A DNA stretch of 35,469 nucleotides from contig CAZMYR010000015.1 of NCBI GenBank assembly GCA_964570585.1, positions 1 through 35,469 on the forward strand, read 5' to 3'. Below the pieces are notes generated by a model. The model worked only from the letters and a program-made list of their open reading frames with translations, made no database searches and was not told the DNA's origin. A program made the position numbers and the translations under genes. How positions within the stretch are numbered: position 1 is the first letter of the stretch; every line of letters starts with the position of its first letter. This stretch comes from G020354945 sp964570585. GTDB lineage: Bacteria; Omnitrophota; Gorgyraeia; JABMRG01; JAFGKX01. This document shows, in pieces, positions 14,991 through 22,594 of the stretch.

Positions 14991-16346
14991 TAAAACTGCC
15001 TCAACTGCCTCTGCTATATTTTCAACTCCTAAAAGTTCTATAGAGCTAGCGCCTGTGATATGTTTAATGTCCGAATTATGCAAAATACACTTTTTGAAAC
15101 CCAAGCGAACTGCTTCGTTAATCCTTAATTGGGTCTGTCCGACACTGCGTATCTCTCCGCCCAAACCAACCTCTCCTATAAATATGGCGTCATTACTTAC
15201 AGGTCTATTCTTAAAACTCGAAGCAACAGCAAGACATACTGCTAAATCACAACCAGGCTCAATTACCTTTATCCCACCGGCTACATTAACGAATACGTCA
15301 TAATTTGCTAAATTTAAATTTAGCCTTTTTTCCAGCACAGCTACTAATAGCAACAGCCTGTTTAAATCGATCCCTATGGCCCGCTGTCTGCTCATATTAA
15401 AATTAGAGGGCGCCACCAGGGCCTGGATTTCAACTAAGATGGATCTGGTTCCTTCCATTGTAGGGACAACCGCACTGCCGGATATACTTTTGCTATGGGT
15501 GTTGATGAGAAAAATTTCAGAAGGATTTGCCACTTCTATCAACCCTTTCTGGGTCATATGAAATACCCCTATTTCATTGGTAGGGCCGAATCTATTTTTC
15601 ACACTTCTTAAAATCCTGAAATCCATCTGGTTCTGCCCTTCAAAATATATTACGCAATCGACCATATGCTCTAAAATTTTCGGCCCGGCTATCGCGCCTT
15701 CTTTTGTCACATGGCCTACTATAAATAAAGAAAAACCTTTATACTTAGCTAATACCGTTAAAGTGCCCGAGCACTCTTTTATCTGGGTAACGCTCCCCGG
15801 GCTTTGTGAAAAGTCTCTATTATATAAAACCTGGATTGAGTCTATAACAACCACCTCAGGGTTAAGTTTTTCAATATGTTCTGCGATAGATGAGACTTCA
15901 GCATCATTAATTATATATAAATTATCAGACGTAATCCCTAGTCTATCCGCTCGCAGTTTAGTCTGAGCTATTGATTCCTCTCCGTTTACATACAGCACCC
16001 TTTTGCTCTTAGCTAAAATGCCGGAAACCTGGAGTAACAAAGTAGATTTACCGATGCCCGGCTCACCGCCGATTAAAATAACAGAGCCGGAGACTATTCC
16101 CCCGCCCAATACCCTGTCTAATTCTTTAATGTTTGTATTTGTTCTTATGCAATCGCCTGATTTTATATCTGTAAGTTTCTGTGGTGGACTAGAAGGAAAA
16201 CTTCTTATACCTTTCCTTTCTTCAACAATATCCTGCAATCTCTCTTCAATTAAAGTATCCCATTTCTGGCAATTTGGACATCGACCCAACCACTTAGGGC
16301 TCTGGTAGCCGCAGTTCTGACATATAAATATTGTCTTAGTAATCAT
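14982..16346 (-). CDS. radA: DNA repair protein RadA
   Basis: RadA is a RecA-like ATPase/helicase that promotes branch migration in recombination. It has an N-terminal zinc finger (C9, C12, C23, C26), Walker A GEPGIGKS (94-101), the VVIDSIQ Walker B strand, the KNRFG motif (about 255) and a C-terminal Lon-like domain (VFVNVAGGIKV onward). The length is 454 aa, as usual. The radA-yacL-ispD-ispF order is as in Bacillus except that disA is missing. The gene is flanked by 9-mer arrays on both sides (14911-14990 and 16347-16427), and its start shows no clear Shine-Dalgarno. Confidence 0.97.
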   Translation of the reverse strand: MITKTIFICQNCGYQSPKWLGRCPNCQKWDTLIEERLQDIVEERKGIRSFPSSPPQKLTDIKSGDCIRTNTNIKELDRVLGGGIVSGSVILIGGEPGIGKSTLLLQVSGILAKSKRVLYVNGEESIAQTKLRADRLGITSDNLYIINDAEVSSIAEHIEKLNPEVVVIDSIQVLYNRDFSQSPGSVTQIKECSGTLTVLAKYKGFSLFIVGHVTKEGAIAGPKILEHMVDCVIYFEGQNQMDFRILRSVKNRFGPTNEIGVFHMTQKGLIEVANPSEIFLINTHSKSISGSAVVPTMEGTRSILVEIQALVAPSNFNMSRQRAIGIDLNRLLLLVAVLEKRLNLNLANYDVFVNVAGGIKVIEPGCDLAVCLAVASSFKNRPVSNDAIFIGEVGLGGEIRSVGQTQLRINEAVRLGFKKCILHNSDIKHITGASSIELLGVENIAEAVEAVLKV

Positions 16347-16427
16347 GTTAGTTTGTTGGGTTTATTGGGTTCGTTGAGTTTATTGGGTTACAACTCTATA
16401 AACCCAATAAACTCTATAAACTCAACT
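16347..16427. repeat. Inverted array of degenerate 9-mers (GGGTTTATT type), second copy
   Basis: Units GGGTTTATT, GGGTTCGTT and GAGTTTATT are followed by complementary AACCCAATA/AACTCTATA units. It is related to the array at 3508-3602. It lies between radA and mlaD and forms the mlaD stop. Confidence 0.87.
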
Positions 16428-17109
16428 ACCTTCTGCTTCTCGTTTTCTTCTCCGTTTCCTTCTTCCTGCTTTCCTTCGGTTTCTGCAACAGCTTCCACGG
16501 ATGGCGCTTAATGTCCTCTACCATCTCTTTTATACCAGCTGTTATCTCCTCGAGGTCTTTATATATCTTGTCTTCCAGAAGTAATTTGCCTACTGTTCCT
16601 TCTTTAGCTTTAACTTTTTCCAACACATAATTTATAGAGTCTAGCATCTTTTCAAGCTTAAGGATTACATCATATCCTTTCTGAGTCATTTTCTGCATAG
16701 ATATAGAATCAAAACCAGCAATGGTACTTTTATCTTTTAGTAATGGGCTTCCAGCAGTGCCAGGTATTATCTCCACATATTTTTCTCCTATCAGGCCCAG
16801 GGTATTAATAAGAACAGTAGCATCCTTTTCAACTTTAGCTTCCTTAGTAAGCCATAATAATAATTCAACTTTAGTCTGGTTAGTCTCAGGGTTTTGAAAT
16901 ATTCTGGTTGCTTTTACTTCGCCGACCTCTACCCCGGCTAATCTAACCGGTGCTCCTTCCTGAACCCCGTCAGCGAAATTCATCGATACCTTTACATTGT
17001 AACCAGGCTCAAATAGAAAATCTCCTATTGAAAAGACCACATAGATGAGTAATATAATACCTATAAAAATAAATATGCCTATTTTTAGTTCAAAACTTGC
17101 CGGTTTCAT
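16426..17109 (-). CDS. mlaD: MCE/MlaD family lipid-transport substrate-binding protein
   Basis: A single N-terminal membrane anchor (about residues 8-30, IGIFIFIGIILLIYVVF) is followed by one MCE domain (VKVSMNFADGVQEGAPVRLAGVEVGEV). MCE proteins form rings that conduct phospholipids across the periplasm with MlaE/MlaF-type ABC machinery. The C-terminal part is helical and ends in a strongly basic tail (KESRKKETEKKTRSRR). I start at the ATG at 17109, which has an AGGAGAG site. The longer frame to 17211 would be encoded by the inverted-repeat element 17131-17215. The TAG stop lies at the edge of the 9-mer array. It is the third gene of mlaE-mlaF-mlaD; no mlaC or mlaB is seen. Confidence 0.9.
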   Translation of the reverse strand: MKPASFELKIGIFIFIGIILLIYVVFSIGDFLFEPGYNVKVSMNFADGVQEGAPVRLAGVEVGEVKATRIFQNPETNQTKVELLLWLTKEAKVEKDATVLINTLGLIGEKYVEIIPGTAGSPLLKDKSTIAGFDSISMQKMTQKGYDVILKLEKMLDSINYVLEKVKAKEGTVGKLLLEDKIYKDLEEITAGIKEMVEDIKRHPWKLLQKPKESRKKETEKKTRSRR

Positions 17110-17130
17110 AATCTCTCCTGTAAGTTTATC

Positions 17131-17215
17131 GTCATTGCGAGTCCCGACCAAAGGTCGGGACGAAACAATTTCTACTTTCGGGATTGCTTCGGTCGCTTCG
17201 CTCCCTCGCAATGAC
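17131..17215. repeat. Inverted-repeat element with perfect 11-bp ends
   Basis: GTCATTGCGAG (17131-17141) and CTCGCAATGAC (17205-17215) bound an element holding an internal hairpin GTCCCGACC-AAA-GGTCGGGAC (17141-17161). It lies just upstream of the mlaD Shine-Dalgarno. Confidence 0.9.
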
Positions 17216-17223
17216 GTTAGTGA

Positions 17224-17280
17224 AATTTGTCATTTGAATTTTGAATTTATTTTGTGCTTTGAATTTTGTCATTTGTCATT
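17224..17280. repeat. Heptamer-type array (GTCATTT/GAATTTT)
   Basis: Degenerate 7-mers (GTCATTT, GAATTTT, GAATTTA) occur on both sides of a TTTTGTGC centre. The tract encodes the last eleven residues of MlaF. Confidence 0.75.
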
Positions 17281-18023
17281 CTACCGGTGATAGGGCCCTC
17301 TGCTGCACCAGTTATAAACTGTTTTACTATCGGATTGGTTGTGTTCTTAACCTCTTCAGGCGCGCCTGTTTCAATTATTTTACCGTCGTATAACATAGAG
17401 ATTTTATCGCCAATTTTATAGGCACTTACCATATCATGAGTAACAACTATAGACGTCACTTTTAATTTGTCGTGTAAATCTTTTATAAGCCCATTTATGG
17501 CATCTGCCAATATAGGGTCAACTCCGGTTGTAGGTTCATCGTACAATATAAGTTTTGGACTCATGCATATAGCTCTGGCTAAACCTACTCTTTTTTTCAT
17601 GCCCCCTGAAAGCTCTGCAGGTTTTAAATCTTCTATACCTTTTAAGCCTACCAAAGCCATTGACTCCTTCACTCTCCTTGCTATTGTTTGCGAATCGAGG
17701 TCTGTATGTTCAATCAGATTAAATCCGACATTTTCATATACTGTAAGCGAATCAAACAAAGCCGAACTTTGAAAAAGCATGCCAAAGTTCAGTCTTAATT
17801 TATTCAATTCCTTAGCAGAAAGCTTGCTAACATCCTGGCCATCTACAATAACCTGGCCTGAATCAGGTTTTAGAATACCTATTATATGCTTAAGCAATAC
17901 ACTCTTGCCGCAACCAGAACGTCCTATTACCACTGTAGTAATTCCATCTTCGATATTCAGATTCATGTTTTTTAATACATGGTTGTCTCCAAAAGATTTG
18001 TTTAGGTTTATGATTTGTATCAT
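17247..18023 (-). CDS. mlaF: ABC transporter ATP-binding protein, MlaF type
   Basis: This is the ATPase of the MlaE/MlaD phospholipid transporter. Walker A is GRSGCGKS (about 33-40), the Q-loop is in NFGMLFQSSALFDSL, the ABC signature is LSGGMKKRVGLARAI, Walker B is LILYDEPTTGVDP and the H-loop is VVTHD. MlaF-type features include FQSSALFDSLTV. The final residues RMTNDKIQSTK and the stop are encoded by the 7-mer repeat tract at 17224-17280, so the native end may be near GAAEGPITG. It lies between mlaE and mlaD, separated from each by repeats. Confidence 0.92.
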   Translation of the reverse strand: MIQIINLNKSFGDNHVLKNMNLNIEDGITTVVIGRSGCGKSVLLKHIIGILKPDSGQVIVDGQDVSKLSAKELNKLRLNFGMLFQSSALFDSLTVYENVGFNLIEHTDLDSQTIARRVKESMALVGLKGIEDLKPAELSGGMKKRVGLARAICMSPKLILYDEPTTGVDPILADAINGLIKDLHDKLKVTSIVVTHDMVSAYKIGDKISMLYDGKIIETGAPEEVKNTTNPIVKQFITGAAEGPITGRMTNDKIQSTK

Positions 18024-18028
18024 TTTTA

Positions 18029-18094
18029 GTTTGTAGTTGGTGGTTGGTAGTTGGTAGAAAAATCTACGAACTACGAACTACGAACTACGAACTT
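18029..18094. repeat. Inverted heptamer array (GTAGTTG / TACGAAC)
   Basis: GTAGTTG-like heptamers precede a short AAAAATC centre and are followed by four TACGAAC heptamers, which are partly complementary. It fills the mlaF-mlaE spacer. Confidence 0.85.
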
Positions 18095-18098
18095 CCTT

Positions 18099-18884
18099 TC
18101 ACCTTCCTATAAAATAAAACAGCGCGGTAAAGAAACAATCTGCTGTGATAATTAAGACAAATGCTATCACAACACTTGATGTGGTAGAACGGCCAACCCC
18201 TTCTGCTCCCCCTGTGGTTCTAAAGCCTTCGTAACAACCTATAATAGATATTATAATGGCAAATATTCCGCTTTTAAATAAACCGGTAAAGACATCCTTT
18301 AGCTGTAATGGATTAGTAGTCATACTCATATATATGCTCGGGCTTAAATGGAGTTTAAACACCCCAACAATATATCCTCCGAAGATACCTATGCAATCAG
18401 CGAATAAAGTAAGCAACGGTAACATAATCAATAATGCCAAAAACCTGGGAACAACAAGATATTTAACCGGATTGGTAGCAAGAGTCTCCAAAGCATCTAT
18501 TTGCTCGGTGACCTTCATAGTCCCCAATTCTGCTGTTATGGAAGCACCAACCCTCCCTGCAACTACTAATCCTGTTAATACCGGGCCCAGTTCTCTTGTC
18601 ATAGACAAAGCCACCAGGCTGGCAATGTATATTTGAGCAGATATCCTCTGCATTTGATAGGCACTTTGCAGGGCCAGAACCATTCCGGTAAACAGGCTGG
18701 TCAAAAACACTATCGGCAAAGAGTCTACGCCTGTTTTCTGCATCTGTTGCAATATATGCCTAACTTTAAGCGGGGGAGTGAAAGTCCCGAGTAGTGTTTT
18801 AATAAACAACAAAGTCACTCCTCCTATATAAAGGAATAGATTATAAAATCTCATTCCAATGGTTTTAGTAATAGTTTGGTTCAT
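18099..18884 (-). CDS. mlaE: MlaE family ABC transporter permease
   Basis: The 261 aa polytopic inner-membrane protein belongs to the MlaE (DUF140) permease family of phospholipid transporters. Characteristic motifs are SLPIVFLTSLFTGMVLALQSAYQM, the conserved SMTRELGPVLTGLVVAGRVGASITAELGTMKVTEQIDAL core and the C-terminal VGRSTTSSVV. It follows clpC after a 3-nt gap, so the mla genes appear to be read from the clpC transcript. This position between clpC and radA is unlike the Bacillus arrangement, which has no mla genes. Confidence 0.94.
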   Translation of the reverse strand: MNQTITKTIGMRFYNLFLYIGGVTLLFIKTLLGTFTPPLKVRHILQQMQKTGVDSLPIVFLTSLFTGMVLALQSAYQMQRISAQIYIASLVALSMTRELGPVLTGLVVAGRVGASITAELGTMKVTEQIDALETLATNPVKYLVVPRFLALLIMLPLLTLFADCIGIFGGYIVGVFKLHLSPSIYMSMTTNPLQLKDVFTGLFKSGIFAIIISIIGCYEGFRTTGGAEGVGRSTTSSVVIAFVLIITADCFFTALFYFIGR

Positions 18885-18887
18885 TTT

Positions 18888-21332
18888 CTACTTCTTGTCA
18901 AAAACGAGGCGTCCCTTCTCCAGGTCCACCTTTACCTTCTTAATGCCCTTAAGAGAACCAGAGATAATCTCTTCAGCCAGCGGGTCCTCAAGGAATCTTT
19001 GTATAGTCCGCTTCAAAGGCCTGGCTCCGTAAATCTTATCAAATCCTTTCTCAATAAGAAATTCTTTTGCTTTTTTACTCAATTCTATGCTTATGTCCTG
19101 TTCCGTCAATCTATCTTTAACGTAACCTATCTCTATCTCTATTATATTTTGCAAGTCTTCTTTGCTAAGGGGATGGAATACTATGGTCTCATCTATTCTG
19201 TTTAAAAATTCCGGTTTGAATATCTTTTTAACAGCCTCCAAAACCTGGTCTTTTGCCTGCTGGTAGGTTACCTCTTCTTTCTGGGCCTTAAAACCTATAG
19301 CCCCCTGTTTCTTCCACAAATCTGAGCCGATATTGGAGGTCATAATAACCACGGTATTTCTAAAATTTACCCTCCTTCCGAATGAATCGGTTAATCTTCC
19401 TTCTTCAAATATCTGCAAAAGCATATTAAAAACATCGGGATGGGCCTTTTCTACCTCATCTAGCAACACCACAGAATATGGTTTTCGCCTTATCTTTTCC
19501 GTAAGCTGCCCACCTTCATCATAACCAACATATCCCGGAGGAGCACCTACCAATCTTGAGACATTAAATTTTTCCATATATTCAGACATATCCAGCTGTA
19601 TTAGGGCATCCTCCTCGCCGAATAAAAACTCAGCTAACACCCGGGCCAGGAGAGTCTTTCCCACGCCAGTAGGGCCTAAAAATAAAAATGAGCCTACCGG
19701 GCGGCGCTGGTCCTTGATGCCTGCTCTGGAACGTCTTACTGCCTGGGCAATAGCTTTTATTGCCTCATCCTGTCCCACAATTCGCTTATGCATCCCTTCT
19801 TCCATATTAAGTAATCTTTCAGACTCTCTCTCTTCCAGACGAATAAGTGGAATACCTGTCCATTTAGCAACTATCCTGGAAACCTCCTCCTCTTTAATTT
19901 CAGGAATCTGCTCTTTTGTCTTCTCCTTCCATTTAGTTTTTGTCTTTTCTATTTCAACTTTTGTCTGTCTTTCTATATCTCTAAATTTTGCCGCCTGCTC
20001 GAAATCTTGAGCCCTTACCGCCACCTCTTTCTCTTTCCTTATTTTTTCCAGTTTCTTCTCCAGGTTTTTAATGTCCGGCGGTGCAGTCATTACATCCAAT
20101 CTAGCCCGTGAGCCGGCCTCATCCATCACATCAACTGCTTTATCCGGCAAGAATCTATCGCTGATATATCTATCGGATAACCTGGCCGCTGCCTCTACTG
20201 CTTCATCTGTTATCTTAACCTTATGGTGTGCTTCATATCTTGACCTCAAGCCTTTTAAAATCTCTACTGTTTCTTTTACTGTAGGCGGACTGACTATTAT
20301 GGTCTGGAATCTTCTTTCTAAAGCAGCGTCTTTTTCTACAAATTTTCTATATTCGGTAAGGGTGGTTGCTCCAATACATTGCATCTCTCCTCGAGAAAGG
20401 GCTGGTTTTAATATATTAGAGGCATCAATTGCCCCTTCTGCTCCGCCGGCTCCGACCAATGTATGCAGTTCGTCGATAAACACTATAATATTCTCCGAGC
20501 GTTTTATCTCATCCATTACCGCCTTTATTCTCTCTTCGAACTGGCCGCGATATTTAGTCCCTGCCACCATAAGTGCCAGATCAAGAGTGATTACCCTCTT
20601 ATTACGCAAAATCTCCGGAATATCACCCGTTACTATCTTCTGAGCCAGGCCTTCTACAATAGCGGTCTTACCCACACCAGCTTCGCCGAGTAAAGCCGGG
20701 TTGTTTTTGGTACGCCTGCTCAATATCTGTATAACCCTTTCAATCTCTTCTTTTCTGCCAATAACAGGGTCTAATTTGTTCTCTTTGGCTAATGCAGTTA
20801 AATCTCTGCCAAAGGCATCTAATGCCGGAGTTTTGCTCTTTTCTCTGGCGGCTCTTTTTCCAACTCCAGGTGGCTCAACCTCCATTCCCGGTGTGGCTGA
20901 GCCTAATAAAGACATGACCTCTGACCTGACCCTTGCTAAATCAAGGCCTAAATTCAACAATATCTGGCTGGCTATACCCTCTCCCTCTCTAATCAATCCT
21001 AAAAGTAGATGCTCTGTTCCTATATAATTGTGCCCGAGGTGTCTGGCTTCATCCATTGCCAATTCTATTACCTTTTTTGCCTTAGGGGTAAAAGGTATAT
21101 CTCCGGATATAACCGTAGTAGGTCCGGGTTTGACCAGTTTTTCTACTTCCAACCTTATGGTATCTAAACTCAATCCTAAATTTTGCAACACCGCTGCTGC
21201 AACGCCCTGGCCTTCTTTTATCAATCCCATTAATAGATGCTCTGTTCCTATATAATCCTGATTGAGTCTTTTTGCCTCTTCCTTTGCCAGAATAACTACT
21301 TTCCTGGCCCTTTCTGTAAATCTGTTAAACAT
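18888..21332 (-). CDS. clpC: ClpC AAA+ unfoldase
   Basis: ClpC unfolds substrates for the ClpP protease; in Bacillus it takes arginine-phosphorylated proteins made by McsB. The 814 aa protein has two Clp-N repeats (1-145), D1 with Walker A GEAGVGKT (216-223) and FIDELHTLVGAG, and a middle domain with a UVR-like DFEQAAKFRD. D2 has Walker A GPTGVGKT (about 545) and VVLLDEVEKAHPD. The IGF tripeptide in KQGAIGFKAQ marks the ClpP-docking loop. The start has an AGGAGG that lies inside the last codons of mcsB, giving tight coupling. The middle-domain UVR identifies it as ClpC rather than ClpA or ClpB. Confidence 0.97.
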   Translation of the reverse strand: MFNRFTERARKVVILAKEEAKRLNQDYIGTEHLLMGLIKEGQGVAAAVLQNLGLSLDTIRLEVEKLVKPGPTTVISGDIPFTPKAKKVIELAMDEARHLGHNYIGTEHLLLGLIREGEGIASQILLNLGLDLARVRSEVMSLLGSATPGMEVEPPGVGKRAAREKSKTPALDAFGRDLTALAKENKLDPVIGRKEEIERVIQILSRRTKNNPALLGEAGVGKTAIVEGLAQKIVTGDIPEILRNKRVITLDLALMVAGTKYRGQFEERIKAVMDEIKRSENIIVFIDELHTLVGAGGAEGAIDASNILKPALSRGEMQCIGATTLTEYRKFVEKDAALERRFQTIIVSPPTVKETVEILKGLRSRYEAHHKVKITDEAVEAAARLSDRYISDRFLPDKAVDVMDEAGSRARLDVMTAPPDIKNLEKKLEKIRKEKEVAVRAQDFEQAAKFRDIERQTKVEIEKTKTKWKEKTKEQIPEIKEEEVSRIVAKWTGIPLIRLEERESERLLNMEEGMHKRIVGQDEAIKAIAQAVRRSRAGIKDQRRPVGSFLFLGPTGVGKTLLARVLAEFLFGEEDALIQLDMSEYMEKFNVSRLVGAPPGYVGYDEGGQLTEKIRRKPYSVVLLDEVEKAHPDVFNMLLQIFEEGRLTDSFGRRVNFRNTVVIMTSNIGSDLWKKQGAIGFKAQKEEVTYQQAKDQVLEAVKKIFKPEFLNRIDETIVFHPLSKEDLQNIIEIEIGYVKDRLTEQDISIELSKKAKEFLIEKGFDKIYGARPLKRTIQRFLEDPLAEEIISGSLKGIKKVKVDLEKGRLVFDKK

Positions 21333-21334
21333 TA

Positions 21335-22393
21335 CTAACTCCTCCTTGCGCTGAGCCTTTCCCGTATAAGCTTTGCCCTTTCTATGTCTCTCTCTGAAGC
21401 TGAAAGTTGCTTTCCTTTCATCCTTTGTAAATGGGCCGGCTGAATTGTTATAAAAAGTTCGTTAAGTGCGGATTTATCTATATCTTTAATGATATCAGTC
21501 TCTACGCCTAACCTCGCTACCGATAAAAGTTCTAATGCCTCCTGGCTAGTTATGACATGAGCGCCTTTCAAAGTCGCATATCCTCTTGAAATTTTGTCCG
21601 CCAGAATTTCTTTTTTCCTGGTCATAAGGAACTTACGGGAATTTTGCTCGTGAGATATTAACTGTTTTACCACTCTCTGCAAACTATTAATTATATCCTC
21701 TTCCTTGGGCCCGAGGGTAACCTGATTTGACACCTGGAAGAAATTGCCGCTGGCCTGGGTTCCCTCACCAAAAAGTCCCCGCACGGTAAGTCCGAGTTTA
21801 GATACTGCCTCTTCAATTCCTTTTATCTTTCTGGTTATAACCACACCCGGAAGGTGTAGCATTACTGAAGCTCGCATACCTGTTCCTACATTGGTAGGGC
21901 AAGCAGTTAAGTATCCCAACTGTTCTGAATAAGCAAAACTTAAAGCTCTTTCTAAATCCTTGCCCAATCTTTCTAAAATATCCCAGGCCCCTGTTAAATT
22001 TAATCCTGATTGAAGAACCTGTATTCTTAAATGGTCTTCCTCATTTATCATAATGTTTATTATTTCCTTATCGCTTATAAATACCGCCTTTTGGGCTGTA
22101 TTGCGCAGATGCTCTCTGCTCACTAAGTGCCTTTCCAAAAGAAATTGTCTATCAATTGGGTTTATCTTATCCATTTCTACATAAAGAGCGTTTTTCATCA
22201 AATTTAATGAAGCAATTTCTATTTTACATAAATCCTTTACCTTCTGTCTTGTTACGTTATTTGACCAATCAAAAAAATGAAAACCCTTTATATTCCTGGC
22301 TAACCTGACCCTGCTGGATATAACAATATCCGAATCCGGTCCTGTTCCTTTAAGCCATTCACCTGTTTGGTTTAGCAAATCGTCGAGTCTCAT
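21335..22393 (-). CDS. mcsB: Protein-arginine kinase McsB
   Basis: McsB phosphorylates protein arginines, tagging them for ClpCP. The phosphagen-kinase fold is clear: GPDSDIVISSRVRLARN near the N-terminus, the catalytic-loop cysteine in ACPTNVGTGMRASVMLHLP, and the substrate glutamate region LFGEGTQASGNFFQVSNQVTLG. The pArg-receptor motif RDIERA is near the C-terminus (compare RDxxRA). I favour the ATG at 22393 (MRLDDLL) from homology; an in-frame ATG at 22408 is possible, and neither has a Shine-Dalgarno. The gene ends 2 nt before clpC. Unusually it is separated from its activator mcsA by a 190-base repeat-filled spacer. Confidence 0.96.
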   Translation of the reverse strand: MRLDDLLNQTGEWLKGTGPDSDIVISSRVRLARNIKGFHFFDWSNNVTRQKVKDLCKIEIASLNLMKNALYVEMDKINPIDRQFLLERHLVSREHLRNTAQKAVFISDKEIINIMINEEDHLRIQVLQSGLNLTGAWDILERLGKDLERALSFAYSEQLGYLTACPTNVGTGMRASVMLHLPGVVITRKIKGIEEAVSKLGLTVRGLFGEGTQASGNFFQVSNQVTLGPKEEDIINSLQRVVKQLISHEQNSRKFLMTRKKEILADKISRGYATLKGAHVITSQEALELLSVARLGVETDIIKDIDKSALNELFITIQPAHLQRMKGKQLSASERDIERAKLIRERLSARRS

Positions 22394-22420
22394 TTTCGTA
22401 TTGCGCATAATCAGCGTGTA

Positions 22421-22499
22421 GAGACGTTTACGGTTTCAAAGGGGAAAGTGTCCACAGGACTTTAGGGGACATTTTCCTCTTTGAAACCGGAAACGTCTC
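22421..22499 (+). repeat. Palindromic repeat, copy G (GAGACG type, short core)
   Basis: Arms match copies B, H and I, with a core lacking the TATAAT motif. It lies between mcsB and mcsA and is followed by two solo right arms. Confidence 0.93.
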
Positions 22500-22510
22500 T
22501 TTCTGTCCTG

Positions 22511-22575
22511 CATTTGCCTCTTTGATTTTGGAAACGTTCCTACACATTTGCCTCTTAGGTTTCAGAAACGTCCCT
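22511..22575 (+). repeat. Two tandem solo right arms of the palindrome family
   Basis: Two stretches (22511-22541 and 22545-22575) both begin CATTTGCCTCTT and end in GAAACGTTCCT or GAAACGTCCCT. They are decayed copies of the right arm only, placed in tandem upstream of mcsB. Confidence 0.75.
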
Positions 22576-22594
22576 AACGCAATAACGCCAACAG

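Noticed and set aside
17110..17211. N-terminal extension of MlaD
   Set aside because: These codons come from the inverted-repeat element; the ATG at 17109 has a good ribosome-binding site and the expected membrane anchor.
20071..20643. A 190-codon plus-strand frame opposite clpC
   Set aside because: It is antisense to the conserved D1 region of clpC, and its composition is that expected of a shadow frame.
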